Positions 1 to 12,274 of a stretch of 64,000 nucleotides of DNA are shown piece by piece. The stretch lies in the NCBI GenBank assembly GCA_950022655.1, contig OX465580.1, positions 128,372,099 through 128,436,098 on the forward strand, in the 5' to 3' direction. The notes beneath the pieces are model-generated. The model saw only the letters and a list, made by a program, of their open reading frames with translations, searched no databases and had not been told where the DNA came from. This DNA comes from Alentia gelatinosa (lineage: Eukaryota; Annelida; Polychaeta; Phyllodocida; Polynoidae). The stretch's first letter is position 1. Each line of letters starts with the position of its first letter. Made by a program: the position numbers and the translations under genes.

Positions 1-784
1 CATTGTCGTAGCCTTGTCGTGGTTGGTGGACGCCCCCCTTGAGACTATAATAAAGCATCGCTTGACAAAAACTTCCCTGGATTCTTATGGCTGGTCATAT
101 GTATGTGTATGGAAAGGTATATGGATGTAGAAATATAGGGATAAACAACTGGAAGTATGCAGGTAGGGAACAAAGAAACACATTCAGAAAAGTCCATATG
201 ACATATGAGAAGAAACAAAATGCGGGTGACAGATTTGTAAATGCTGCTCCAATTCCCATCCCATCACCCAGTAGACCGATCCTACCTGTACCCTACTCAT
301 GATTGAGACCTACGGTAATTATAGGTTCAGAGATGGTAGTTGTAGGTAAAGACTTGTACCCACTGCGCTCCCGATACACCCCGATGGGCCTTATGATTGA
401 CTTTCTGATTCAAAATTACAAATTTGATTCATTGGCTTTTATGTTTGGTATTTCTAATCATAGTGTATTTGGATGTCTATGGGGGCTAATGGGAGGCAGT
501 GGGTGAGGAGTTTAACATTCTTTGGATATATCCTTGAATGTCTGGAGACCTTTTAAACCTTTCTTTAAGGTACACCAGCAAGACAAACATTAGTTTTCTA
601 CCAATTTTCTTGTGTCATTTTTTTTTTACATTAGATACAAAATAATTGACTTCCATTTGAAACTGGGAATAATTCGGGAGGTATATATCTAGGTCTTTAC
701 TGTACAATAAAGAAGAAATTACTTTATGGACCTACTTACTGATCACCACTGAAGTTTATGAACGTTTATTTTTCTATCAAATAC

Positions 785-1091
785 TTTATTCTACCCCTAA
801 TAAAAAACTCCATAGGCTTAACATTGGGTCACTGTATTCAGTCTGGAGTTCAGAAAAATGAAAAATATCGCTCTAGTGGGATACACTTGACAAATGACGT
901 CATTTGTTAATGTAGAAGTAATTTAGACGGGCGGGGTAGGATAAATTCTAAACCAAACTCGAGTTAGTCGTGTTATTGTTCATCGCACTTCAGCAAGATC
1001 GTGTATTACTGCTCTTGGCTTGGCCTCGCGCAGTAATATGTGATCTTGCCGTCGTGCGATAAACAACAACACAACTAACTCTTGTTTGGTT
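785..1091 (+). mobile_element. foldback element family A, copy 1
   Basis: Family A has two modules. A head runs from CTACCCCTAATAAAAAAC, with CCATAGGCTTAACATTGGG inside it, to GGGGTAGGATAAA. A tail is a ~100-150 bp inverted repeat around a GC-rich loop. Here the tail arms carry GCAAGATCGTGTATTACTGC and the loop is TTGGCTTGGCCTCGCG. No coding capacity. Confidence 0.8.
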
Positions 1092-3448
1092 TCTCCATAT
1101 CATTTGCGTCTGTATGATGTACAGTTCTTACAGTGAAGCCTAAACATATTAGCTTATATGTTATAAGCGAATTATTGAACTATCAAAGTTTACCTTGATC
1201 CAGAACGACCTTACACCTCATCCCATCTCTCATCCTTCTTTCATGTCTTTTTTTTCTGCGCTCCTATATAATTCATTCTAGACATGATTGATACAGAGTG
1301 GTTTCCCCAATGCTAATTATGGATGATTATCAGGAGGAATGTATACGATGATTGCCTATCGCCTAATCTTAAAACGAATGATTAAAATTTTTTTTTTTAT
1401 TATACAGAGACATTCTGCTGGGTGGCAGGTCTTGTGTGTCTCGCTCTAACAGTAGTACATATTGTGGTCATTATAACAATTTTGCACAGTCATAGGTTGA
1501 TAGGTGAAATATGAGTTGATGATATGAGATGAAGAACACATAATGTACTTAACCATTTCAGAGCTCAGTCCAATTGCCTGAGATATATATCTCTTAGCAT
1601 CCTAATACAAGTTCATAAAAATAAAGACCCTAATTGCCTGTTTTAGACATATGTGTCCTGGACAGTCCATGGATCACTGCGTCATACCGCAGTGGTCGGG
1701 GCAGTCCCCCCCCCCCCCCCCCCCCCCCACCTCAGTACTGATGTCCATATCAGCTCCTTTAATAGTCTCCTGCGTATTTATAAACCACATGCAGACCCTG
1801 TAAAGTGGGTTTCCTTTCACCACGACCGTTAGACTGTACCACCTTATCTGCAATGGATTCAGGTAGGACCCTATGTCTTTTCATACCCGGTAGCTCTATC
1901 GATTTATGAATAGCTGAAGCTGTTAACTGAAGAATGGTGGAGCTTAGATATTAGTAATTGTATTACAATGCACGGTAAAGAGACGAGAAGTACAGCCAAG
2001 GTTTGTGTTAAGCAAAGAAAAACAAACACAGGGTGCATTATATATATACGTGAACTAAATCATGGGACAGACTACCCACAAGCCTGCAACATAAGAGAAA
2101 TGGATTTAGCTTTAAAACAAATGTTAATGAATATGTAGCCAAATTCCCGCAAATCATGTAAATTGAATAATAAGGATGGACTTCAATCACTTGTTGATAA
2201 TTACTCAACATGGTGTGTGTGATTTCTTTTCTTTTGTCTTGTGTACTACATGTTACCCCTCCCCATATAAATTTCTATCTTTATTGACTAGTATCAAGTC
2301 AGATGTTGTATCGACAACCGACCCAATCTGGCAATATAGTAAACTATAAAAATCAGGAGTAATAAACACTTCTTAATGCAAAACTCACACGTTACAAGAA
2401 ATACATAAGAACGCAATACTATGATAAATTTGACTAATCATAAAGCTGTTCAGGTTTGCCTAAATCATGCGTATTATGAATCATAAACCTCATCCTCATC
2501 TTATCATGTCACTCTGTATATATATTTAGGATGATATTCTCAGTTACCGACGGAATCTTGTAATCGCTATTGACCGTTGGTCAGAATAACTGTTAAAGCA
2601 GAGACCATCGTTTGTACCCCCTTACAGTGCATGAAAAAGAAATATTTAAAAAAATCCAAAAAAGTCAACGCGTTAGGTTTAACAGCTAATTTCGACCTTT
2701 TGATGGCATTGACATGCAAATACCATATTATGACGTGAACGTAGGGCCATGCTTAGGTGTATCGTGAACATCTTAAGCTCATTTGTGGTTTACGATCATG
2801 GTTGCGTTTCAAGGTTAATAATAGATCTTATAGGACCCGAAGGTCAGCAGTCAGGGAAGTGTCTAGTTTAGTTAATAGAGTATAATCTATAGTTAATGAG
2901 GCTCTAGCTGTCCATCGTCTAAACGTCTGGGTAAGACGCACAGAAAATGTTAATGTAACAGGTTTAATAACGTTGCCAAGGACTAGGTTGAAGGCTATTG
3001 TTACTTTAAAAATATCAAAATAGGTGTGTGCTTCTGGTATAAATTTATATATTCGGACATTAGCTTTCCGGGAATTGTTAGTCAATTTACGCCGTATTTT
3101 CTTTTATAGTATATGTATTTTCAACCTGTAATTAGAGCATGAACCTGAAACCTCATCAACCTAGAAGCTACCCATATATATACTAGTATAATTTAGGGAT
3201 ATTCGATAATTCACGATTTTCATTGATATCATTCCACAATATCAACAAATCTGTCACCCCTCTCACCATGGCCTGACCCTGGCTGCACCACAGCAGTGTC
3301 AGGCAGTAAGTTAAGTTTTTCAGGCACGTCATACAGTGAACAATCATACATAATTTCTTCGCACAATACAAATAGTTCATAAAAAAAATAAATAAGAGAA
3401 AATATAGTATGATGAGATGATAAGATTCTAGTAAGTGTCTGTTCAAGT
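1092..3448. other. no gene seen
   Basis: AT-rich, non-coding in appearance, no confident repeat family apart from the poly-C run. ORFs here are short and have no recognisable motifs. The first 784 bp of the window are likewise empty. Confidence 0.6.
1706..1728 (+). repeat. 23-bp poly-C run
   Basis: Uninterrupted C-run; a G-run of similar kind is at 36261-36280. Lengths may be unreliable. Confidence 0.95.
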
Positions 3449-3750
3449 TATCTTACTATACGGAAACTGGCTTACTGTCTAAAATACGCGGTAAAATTAT
3501 TGATCAGATACATCCCGATGCCGAAGGCAGAGGGATGTATGTGATCAATAATTTTACCAAGTATTTTGACGTACTAAGACAGTCAGCCCGTTTTCGTATT
3601 ATTATATACCTAAAAATGGCGAAATTTCAGCTTGTCACGTGATCACATATCCCGTACGTCACAGTGTGACGTACGGCCATACATGTATATACATCATAGG
3701 TAGCAGCGGGCAGTATATGTGGGTCATACGGCCATAGGTATATAATAATA
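3449..3750. mobile_element. family I foldback element, copy next to the LINE fragment
   Basis: Palindrome around CGATGCCGAAGGCAGAGGG with arms GTAAAATTATTGATCAG and TGATCAATAATTTTACC, then a tail with GTAGCAGCGGGCAGTATATG and GGTATATAATAAT. Confidence 0.75.
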
Positions 3751-3761
3751 TTGTATATATC

Positions 3762-4051
3762 GATTTTTTTCTCAGTTCAGTCTTCAGGCATTTCTTGAAA
3801 CTCTCTTTATCCCTTATATTCTGAATGTCACCTCCTAGGGCATTCCAAGCGCTCGCCCCTCTTTGATAAGAACTGTTGTTAACAGTTGCACATCGTGTAG
3901 TCAATATCTTGAATACAGTTTTTTCCTGAGTTCTTGTTCGTCTGACAGTGTTATCTATACAGTTCACATTACATTTGTTTTTATACATTGTACACATCAA
4001 TTGCACTTCACGTCTGAATTCAAGTGTATCAAGGTCACACATTTTACACAT
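3762..4051 (-). pseudogene. C-terminal fragment of a LINE-type reverse transcriptase
   Basis: The minus frame reads LDTLEFRREVQLMCTMYKNK and, later, SSYQRGASAWNALGGDIQNI followed by ESFKKCLKTELRKK. Family knowledge: the end of many non-LTR reverse transcriptases has RR..L..FYK, then RGA..WN.LP..I and S...FK..LK..L. The polymerase core is absent, so it is a dead 5'-truncated fragment. A foldback element lies against its 3' side (3449-3750) and another begins at 4085. Confidence 0.7.
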
Positions 4052-4084
4052 GTTGGATATGGATTTAAACCTACCGCGAAGTAA

Positions 4085-4305
4085 TATGAACGAGGTGATA
4101 GCCTTGTGAATATTCCGAAGAGCTCCAAATGAGTTGGCGAACGGGGACTCAGACCAAACAGGAATATGTTTCTGATTTTATCTTAGCCTGGAAATATTTA
4201 TCTGTTTATCGCCCATTGAGCATGAGTTACGGTACTCGTAAGCCTGTTAAGTAAAAGTATGTTAAGCCCATGGGAGTTTATACCAGGCTAAGATAACAGA
4301 GGTAC
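4085..4305. mobile_element. foldback family G, copy 1
   Basis: Contains ATATGAACGAGGTGATAGCC, GAACGGGGACTCAGACCAAA, TTAGCCTGGAAATATTTATC and GCCTGTTAAGTAAAAG, with inverted AGCCTGG/CCAGGCTAAGATAA ends. Confidence 0.7.
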
Positions 4306-4383
4306 ACCTCGGAAAGCTGCAGTAAAGTTGGTTAATTTTTCCTTTTCGTAAAGTGAGTGAGTCTCATGAAGTGACTTTTATCA

Positions 4384-4942
4384 GAGAATGCTTGCATGCA
4401 CTTTATACATTCCCTAAAGGAGCATTAGAGTGCTAAGATGGACTACCGCTTGCTATTCACTGTGATATTAAGTGGGATTCACACGATGGGATTCATGTAC
4501 CTCACAGGGTGTTTTTCTGAGACAAATCCTGCTGGAATTTGGTACCTGAACACAATTTTTTCGTATAAGTTATAGGGATTCATTTCAATGAGACATGTTT
4601 ACCTCCTTGTAATTGTTAAAGACATTTTCTCTTAAAAAGGAAGAAAATCGCATGAGATTTTGAGCCCTGTGAGGTACATGAATCCCACCGTGTGAATCCC
4701 ACTTTAAGACGGAGCAGAGGGCCAGTGTATCATGGTCTCATGGCCCAGCTGACCATGACCAATCACTCAAGATTGAACTACCCTAAGACCCACTAGTGCT
4801 TGACATGTTTGAATCAAGCAGAAAGTTGCAGAAAGGGTAAGTTGACAGCAATCAAGTGGGTTACAGAAAATTATCTATAGACTGTAACCCAAACTTTTTA
4901 ATTGTTATTCATATATAGTTGTACGCTCATTCATCAATGTAA
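4384..4942 (+). mobile_element. dispersed family C, copy 1, interrupted by a family M MITE
   Basis: Family C is a ~390-bp repeat that starts TTAGAGCGTGCTTGCACG and ends TCAATGATGAACATACTATT then TGCTCCTAGTT. Diagnostic inner blocks are CAGCTGACCATGACCAATCA and CAAGTGGGTTACAGAAAA. A family M element sits at 4472-4707, splitting the TTCACTGTGATATT/GAGAACAGAG region. Confidence 0.75.
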
Positions 4943-5224
4943 TTCCTTTAACATTGTGAAGATATTGTTTATGTTTAGCCAGGATTGCTGGTCTCTGCTT
5001 GGCTAATTCGTGCATGGTATACATGATCTTTTTCAATCCAAATACTGCTTTTGTGTTCTGAGGGTGCTGTGGGCCTGCTTGAATAATAGCTTGAATTTAA
5101 CTACCTTGGGTGTATATCACGTCACGCCTGATCATGTATGCACTAGGTGTTATACGGTAATAGGAACTGATTAAGCCGGTGTTAGATTGCAGATTATAGT
5201 CTATCCCAGATTTCTGGTGTGCGT

Positions 5225-5620
5225 TATTAGAGCGTGCTTGCACGAGCTAAATACATCATCTAGAGTTTAGAGTAGTCACATTGAACTTTCAGCGTGCTTC
5301 CAGAAAGCTATCCCTTTACTATCTGCATGCTGTTCACTGTGATAGTGAGAACAGAGCAGGGACCCAGTGTCTCAGGGCCTTAGAGGTGTACCCAGCTGAC
5401 CATGACCAATCACTCAAGACCAAAATACCTGATTGACCCACTGGTGCTTGATATGTTTGGATCCTAGACTCAGGCAGATGAAGAATTAGCACGTTGACTG
5501 GGTGCAAGTGGGTTACAGAAAACTCTCCATAGGCGAAATCTAAATTATACCTTTTAATTGTTATTCATTTATAATAGCATGCTCATTCATCTATGATGAA
5601 CATACTATTTGCTCCTAGTT
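5225..5620 (+). mobile_element. dispersed family C, copy 2
   Basis: Nearly full-length: TTATTAGAGCGTGCTTGCAC to ACATACTATTTGCTCCTAGT, with CCAGCTGACCATGACCAATC inside. Confidence 0.82.
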
Positions 5621-5831
5621 CTTTGGGGGTTTGGGCTGGTTTTTCTAATCATTTTGACCTAACTGTATCTCTGGATATAATCATTTGTTTAGCAACTCAC
5701 ACACAGGTATCTTTTTCTAACAGATATTTTGTGTTTCTGAATTTGAATCATCCCATTTTTATTTATGTCATTATCGTTTGTTGTTATGTGGTCTGAAACT
5801 AACAACGAGTTTCTCCGTTTATATATTCCCT

Positions 5832-6210
5832 TATTAGAGCGTGCGTGCACGCACTATATACATCATCTAGAGGGTATAGGGGTCCATATAGACTACAAAC
5901 TATTCCTTCACTATCTGTGTGCTATTCACTGTGATAATGAGAACAGAGCAGGGAGTCAGTGTCACAGTCTATTAGAGGCGTACCCAGCTGACCATGACCA
6001 ATCACTGAAGACCAAAATACCTCAAGGCCCACTGGTGCTTGATGTGTTTGGATCCTAGATAGGCAGTTGAATAAATGGCAAGTTGAATGGGTGCAAGTGG
6101 GTTATAGAGAAAGATCCATATACTGAATCTAACCCAAAACTTTAAATCGTTATTCATTTATAATTGCACGCTCATTCATCAATGATGAATATACTATTAG
6201 CTTCTAGTTC
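5832..6210 (+). mobile_element. dispersed family C, copy 3
   Basis: Nearly full-length, in the same orientation as copy 2, starting TTATTAGAGCGTGCGTGCAC. Confidence 0.82.
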
Positions 6211-6388
6211 TCTTGTTAAAGAACACCATTTCTGTGATTACAATTCAAATGGCGTCATATTTCTAAAGGTAACATTATTTTGATTAAGTCAGGGGACATA
6301 TCAATTACGTACTCTTCTTTATGGGCACTATTCTTTTTCGTATACGCGGGGAATGTACATACAGAGTTCCTGTGGATTTACAACGAGC

Positions 6389-6674
6389 AAGGCCTGGCGT
6401 CCACCTACTACGATATGGCTCCGATGTGGTCTACAATACACCTCCCGATCAAAATTAAAAATCGCGTCGGAAGGACACCTAATATCGGGGCAGTTGACCA
6501 CGTTTCTGCGATTAGACACCGATAAAAACCTCATACAATGCGTGGTGGATTGGCATGTCTAGACATATGTCTACGATTTTGCACCTTCCCGATATGTCTC
6601 CGATATTTGGTTTTTGTATCGGTGCCATATCGATGGGTCTAAATTTCTATCGTAGTAGGTGGACGCCAGGCCTT
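6389..6674. mobile_element. MITE with 24-bp inverted ends (family U)
   Basis: Left end AAGGCCTGGCGTCCACCTAC and right end GTAGGTGGACGCCAGGCCTT are perfect inverse copies. The interior is unique in the window. Confidence 0.85.
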
Positions 6675-6726
6675 AGCCTCCCGTCCTTGCGGATGTCCAT
6701 TATACCAGGTTTCCACTGGATCGGAG

Positions 6727-7328
6727 TAGTCCGAGAGACTTTGACTGCCTAGCGGACAGTCAGAGAGCACAACTGCTTATTCTCATAGTACAAAATATCA
6801 GGTCCTTGGTTCTCTGTAATACTGTCAATGAGAGTGCATATTTATGCTCCCTTTCCTTCAGAAATGTATAATAATTTCTTTTTGATGATAAAACTCCTGT
6901 TTTGTTCCTTTGTGTTACTTTCGGGAGCCTTTTTGTACAACTCATTTAACCACATTTCAACAGTTCCAACTCATGTCAGCCATATTTGATAAGCTGGTTC
7001 CTGGCAATCCCCTCTGAAGGATTTCCTGCACTTTTGAAACCAGTTTTTTGTTATTTTTGGTGCCTGCAGAATGCATTGACATGGATTTTACAAACACTGA
7101 CTGTTCTATTACTTAGAACTAAAACTAAAGGTAGGACATTACTGTCATTTTACTGCATCTTGCCTGAGGAAACTATCTATCACAAAATCAGAAAGATTCA
7201 ACCTATATTTATAAGGAAAACGGCTGCTGAGCTGAGATGTACATTTTTGGTCGACCAGTTAGCCTAGGCCTCTATGGGACTGCTCTCTGACTGTCTGCAC
7301 CGCTTCACAGTCAGAGCCTCTCGGACTA
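6727..7328. mobile_element. family E TIR element, copy 1
   Basis: Ends TAGTCCGAGAGACTTTGACT and CAGTCAGAGCCTCTCGGACTA; sub-terminal GACAGTCAGAGAGCAC and GCTCTCTGACTGTC are also inverted. ~600 bp, no long ORF. Confidence 0.82.
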
Positions 7329-7712
7329 GATTGGAGCTAGGTCTAATCTGAGGTATCATTCGTACTTAGTTGCCATACAAGCTACAAAATAGCCTTGACA
7401 ATGTAAGACATGGTCACTTCGACAATCTCGCTTTTTGCTTTTTTTCATTTTATTTTGGAATTAAACAGTTCTACCCAGGTTCTAAAAAAATAATCCCCAA
7501 CATTTCCATCCGGGAAGGGGGGCACGGGTCCCACCAAACCACTGACCACCCAAGGAAGGAAAGAATTTTAAGCCAATGCTTTCATAGCCTTCTGAAATAT
7601 ATACATGAGATCGGATGGCATTCACATCTATTCTAATTTGCAGAAATAAAAAAGAATATCTGAATAGCTGATATCTCCAGTTTCTTTAGGGATTTCACAG
7701 GCTTGATGTTTT

Positions 7713-8332
7713 ATTATCCATCGTATACACAGACCCTAATGAAAATGCATGGTGACTCAATAAAGCATGACCCATTATATAACTAGGAGCAAATAGAATG
7801 TTCATCTTTGATCTTTTCTGCAACCGCCTGAGTCTAGGATCCAAACATATCAGCACCAGTGTGTCAATGAGGTATTTTGGTCTCTATAGTGATTGGTCAT
7901 AGTCAGCTGGCCATGCCCCTAAAACACTGAGACACTGGCACCCTAACCCTTTCCCACTATCACAGTGAATAGCATGCAGATAGTAAAGGGGTAGATTTTT
8001 CTCAGCACGCTGAAAGTGTATGTGAGCACTCTAACCTTTAATAGGCAACGTATATAGGATCTGCAAGCACGCTCTAAAAACTGTCAGATACCATAACTGT
8101 GGTATACGGATTCAAAACGTAGTCCCTTTGTGTCATAGAGCAAAGAAACAGTCCCTTTCGACATAAGCTTTAAGATGGCAGTTACTGGGTTTAATTCATT
8201 TGAAAAGACGAATAATAAATGCAATAAGCGATGGCTTTGTAAACAGGTGGCTCTGTAAACACGAGAAGTTGACGCGCCAACCTCTCGTGGTTTACGGCCG
8301 CCTGTTTACAAAACGCTCGATTATTGTCTATA
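7713..8332. mobile_element. family K foldback element with family C nested at 7781-8079
   Basis: Family K begins TTATCCATCGTATACACAGA, contains CAGATACCATAACTGTGG, and ends in a palindrome (TGTAAACAGGTGGCTCTGTA ... CGCCTGTTTACAAAACG). An inverted family C copy splits CCCATTATAT from ACTGTCAGATACC, so C arrived later. Confidence 0.75.
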
Positions 8333-8416
8333 AGAACATTTCAGGAATCTAACAGGCTCGATGTGAAGAACATTGCCCTTGTAACCCATCTGTGGCTGGC
8401 GTTGAAGAGACCAGCC

Positions 8417-8643
8417 TGGGGCCCGTTTAATAATCTAGGATCGTACATATAGACCCTTTTCTTAATGCCATAGAGACCCAGGGGACAATGTGGGTCACCT
8501 TTATTCAACACTTCATGGATGACCTCATGGATGGCTAATACTTACTTAGCGAACAAACTTACATATGTTTAAACGATAAACCTTGTACGAGGTACGGAAA
8601 AGGGTCTGCATGTACGATCCCATGTTATTAAACGGGCCCCTGG
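8417..8643. mobile_element. family D MITE, copy 1
   Basis: Ends GGGGCCCGTTTAATAATCTA and ATTAAACGGGCCCC; sub-terminal AGGATCGTACAT and TGTACGATCCCATG are inverted. Confidence 0.85.
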
Positions 8644-9348
8644 TTTGAACACGTGACCTGGAGGTGGGTGGGAGGGGGGTAAGGTGCAGGGAGGTGTAGC
8701 TGAGCCGCCGTGTTTTTGCAATCAGGATTGTGTACCTCAAGCAGACGACTTTTAGCTGGGCTACCAGCAAATGGACTTTCCTCAGCACCAATAGGCGTTA
8801 TGTGTCTCAGTTAATGAATACGCGGACCACTACTTTATACACCGTTATACAGGAGAGTACCCCTACCTGCTATATATCTGTGTGCATATATATATATATA
8901 TATCTCGTCTGCTACCACTCATCTGGCTGACAGCATAGAGAATGCCGCTGCAATACAGGTAATCCAACACGATTTTAACAAAAATCTAAAAACTGTGCCT
9001 TATTTGATCCCAGACCTGCTACTCGGCCACTGTGAAAAATAACAATACTCCACACTAGAAATCAAGGGGGCATTACAAGTAGTGTAATACAGTGTTCAGT
9101 GAGCTGTGACCAAACCACTACTGACCTGGATGACTTCAGGTGTGAGTGTAAACTGTATGTAGCGTCAGTCATCCATGACGGAATTTGCATTCATTGTGGC
9201 AACAATAGATCTGCATGGGCGGCGGATACGTTTGTTGTTCTTCTAGAAATAGCTAGATTCTTGGGGAAAAAAACCTTAGATTCCGATGGTGGTGTATGAG
9301 CTCCAGTGTCTGAGTGCATGGGGAATTGGGGCGGTTGCAATGTGATCA

Positions 9349-9674
9349 TAGTCCGAGAAACTATGTGATCAGATATACATAGGGTCAGAAAGTCACCTAT
9401 CAGTATTGAAATAGCAGGGATGCAAGTTACATAGACATGGATTTTACAAACACTGGCTGTTCTATTACTTGCAAAGGTAGGAAATCACTGCCATGTTACT
9501 GCATTTTGTCTCAGGAAACTGTCTATCGCAAAATCAGAAAGATTCAACCTATATTTATAAGGAAAACGGCTGCTGAGCTGAGATGTACATTTTTGGTCGA
9601 ACTGTTAGCCTAGGCCTCTATGGGACTGCTCTCTGACTGTCTGCACCGCTTGCCAGTAGGAGCCTCTCGGACTA
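9349..9674. mobile_element. family E TIR element, internally deleted copy
   Basis: Starts TAGTCCGAGAAACT, then an unrelated ~70 bp (also present at 9984-10043), then the right half of family E to TCTCGGACTA. Confidence 0.72.
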
Positions 9675-9683
9675 GGTGATCTG

Positions 9684-9983
9684 GGACCTGTTGCACTAGT
9701 CAGTGACATGTCTAGATGGCGTCTAGATGGTGTGTATGGTTTCATAAGAACTAGACATTAGACTTCGTTTTTCCCGTTCTTGCTTGCGCTGTTGGTGCCG
9801 CTTTTCATATCTGTCTAACACTTTTGTCAAAAAGCTAATGAAACAGGTCCATGATGTGTCTAGTTTTGTCTAATTCATATTCTGTATTTCCTAAAGGCAG
9901 CTACTTGTGGTGTCACGAAACTAGACAACCCCAATATCTGTATGGTGTCACAGACATGTCACGAGACTAGTGAAACAGGTCCC
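9684..9983. mobile_element. family N MITE, copy 1
   Basis: Ends GACCTGTTGCACTAGTCAGT and GACTAGTGAAACAGGTCC, with GTGACATGTCTAGATGGCGT just inside. Confidence 0.75.
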
Positions 9984-10733
9984 AGATATACACAGGGTCA
10001 GAAAGTCACCCATCAGTATGAAAATAGCAGGGATGCAAGTTTTCCAACAAATAACGGAATTTCGACAATTTTCGCAGCATTAGAATAGATGCATTTATTC
10101 GCAGCCATTCTGCTCCAATATAATATCATATATGATTCTGTTTTAAAAGTGATTTTCTAATTTGTCCTCAGTCACGACCTTCATCCCCGAAATAGAGGTA
10201 AGGCAATTTAGACACAGATTCAGGGAAATGTGGAGGTTGCGGCCAAATACGCATACCTCAATATAGTCTCTAACTACAACAGAACTAACCCCTTTCTTTG
10301 ATGAATCAGTTTTCCCCATTTGTTGATTACATAATGATTTTATTTTTAGGTGAAGTCAAATTCATTTCTGCGAATAGAGTGGATTAGATGACAATAGTTA
10401 GCCCAGGAAACTGTAAGTTTAATGGTAAAACTAAGAACAAATGCTATGCTTATTATTAATGAATGAGCATCAATTCATAAATGAATAATAATTAATCAGG
10501 TTTGGGTTATATTCAGTCATTTCCTGAACCAACTTGCAACTTTCTACAATTGCCTGTCTAGGATCCAACTAAATCAATCACCAGTAGGTCAATATGGCAT
10601 TTTATTCATGGTCAGTTGAGCAAGTCACTAAGATACTGGCTCTTTGCTCCTTTCCCAATGTCACAGTGTTAGCATACAGATGATGAAGGGTTATTTTTTG
10701 CAGCAAGCTCAATGTCTTTGTGACCATCCTAAA

Positions 10734-10952
10734 GCCGGAGACACACCAAGCGAGAAACGCAGCGAGTTCCGTAATCGCCAACACAAAATGGCCTATACGT
10801 GAACTATTATTTCATATTTCAGCTGATAATTGCTTCCAGATTGCTAAATTACAGGCAGGAGATATCCCTATGAAATAATATCTCACATACACGCCAATTT
10901 GTGTTGGCGATTCCAGAGATCGCTGCCCTCACTCGCTTGGTGTGTCTCCGGT
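10734..10952. mobile_element. family B MITE, first of a tandem pair
   Basis: ~219 bp, ends GCCGGAGACACACCAAGCGA and TCGCTTGGTGTGTCTCCGG (inverted). Inner arms AATCGCCAACACAAA and TTTGTGTTGGCGATT are also inverted. Confidence 0.88.
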
Positions 10953-10963
10953 ATAACCTTTAA

Positions 10964-11181
10964 GCCGGAGACACACCAAGCGAGAAACGCAGCGAGTTCC
11001 GAAATCGCCAACACAAAATGGCCTATATGTGAGCTATTATATCATATTTCACCTGATTATTGCTATCAAGATGCTAAATTATATGCAGGGGATATTCCTA
11101 TAAAATAATATCTCACATACACGCCAATTTGTGTTGGCGATTCCAGAGATCGCTGCCTTCACTCGCTTGGTGTGTCCCCGG
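10964..11181. mobile_element. family B MITE, second of a tandem pair
   Basis: Same ends and same length class as the first copy, only 11 bp away, in direct orientation, with a few substitutions. Confidence 0.88.
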
Positions 11182-11293
11182 TATTAGGCAGGATAGATGA
11201 GCGTGTCGCCCACGGTCCAAGCCATACTCCAACTTATATAGCTATATGTAAAATTTTGGGAACAACTATAGCCAGCTAACAAGCCAGTAAGGA

Positions 11294-11930
11294 CTGTAAT
11301 ACAGGTGTTTCCGTTCAACGCCACCTACCGGTGAGTTCCTTAGTAAGTCTGGCACTCAGACAAACATGGCCGAGTCTGCCCACACGCCATTAGAGATATA
11401 CAGCATTCACAGCTAGAGTGTGAACGGTGGGTGTGGTTGCAGGAGTGTTGCTTTTTGACAGATTAGACTGCTGGAACAATCAAGGGCATTGTATCAACGA
11501 GTCTGGATTATCTAACTTTATAGTTGATAATTGTTTTTGTTTTAACTTGGAGAAAGGTAGGCATACGATAGCTAGGCCTGTAAATATATCATTATGTATC
11601 CGATTTCAGTGATCCTATGTTATTAATGCTATATCTAAAAGATTACTGAGACAATATGCATGTATGACGTACCAGAGTTCAACTGGAATACCATAAAATA
11701 CGATACAATCGTTATTATTTCTATGGAAATAATGTACACAGGTATAATAAACGTATTACTTCTAGTGGTGGGCGACCCAAACAGTACGTGGCCTAATACA
11801 AGTGTATAGGGTCGGACTTGTCTGACTATATCACTTCCATTCATTCAGTGATTCAATTCTAAAGGATACATTGTCAGGTGTTTGTTAAGCTGCAAGCATT
11901 GCATAACCAGGCAGATAAGGTGCGAAGCCC
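11294..11930 (+). repeat. ~640-bp dispersed repeat (family T), copy 1
   Basis: From ACAGGTGTTTCCGTTCAACG to CCAGGCAGATAAGGTGCGA. It matches 26668-27240 in reverse orientation in several blocks. No coding region recognised. Confidence 0.7.
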
Positions 11931-12274
11931 GCCCATGGAAAAGGTCTATTGGCCATTGTCCATAACTGCAATTTATATCTTTGTGTGCCTCTTAGAAAGA
12001 AGCAAACTATATATATCAGGAATCTATGAGAGTGTAGTGTATGACTGCTAAAAAGGACATCTATAAATTGATCTGATGCATTTCCTTCTCATCAGAACGA
12101 TTGGTGCACTTATAACACAATATCAACCACTGATCATTTCGGCTGGTGTTTATAATTATCATAACTCCAGCTTCTAATGGTTCGATCTTTGATAACTGGT
12201 TTAACTTTGAATAATAGCATCGACTCATACACATTTGTTGACGTAAACCCATTTCATATAAGCGCAGCTGGCGT

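Larger units (their letters stand above)
10451..11205 (-). mobile_element. dispersed family C, inverted copy carrying two family B MITEs
   Basis: Left part TTAATGAATGAGCATCAATT to GACCATCCTAAA; the family C end appears to resume after 11182 (GGCAGGATAGATGAGCGTGT). The two B elements lie between. Confidence 0.55.

Noticed and set aside
87..506. Two consecutive short ORFs at the left edge
   Set aside because: They have no recognisable motif, no splice-supported continuation, and a length expected by chance.
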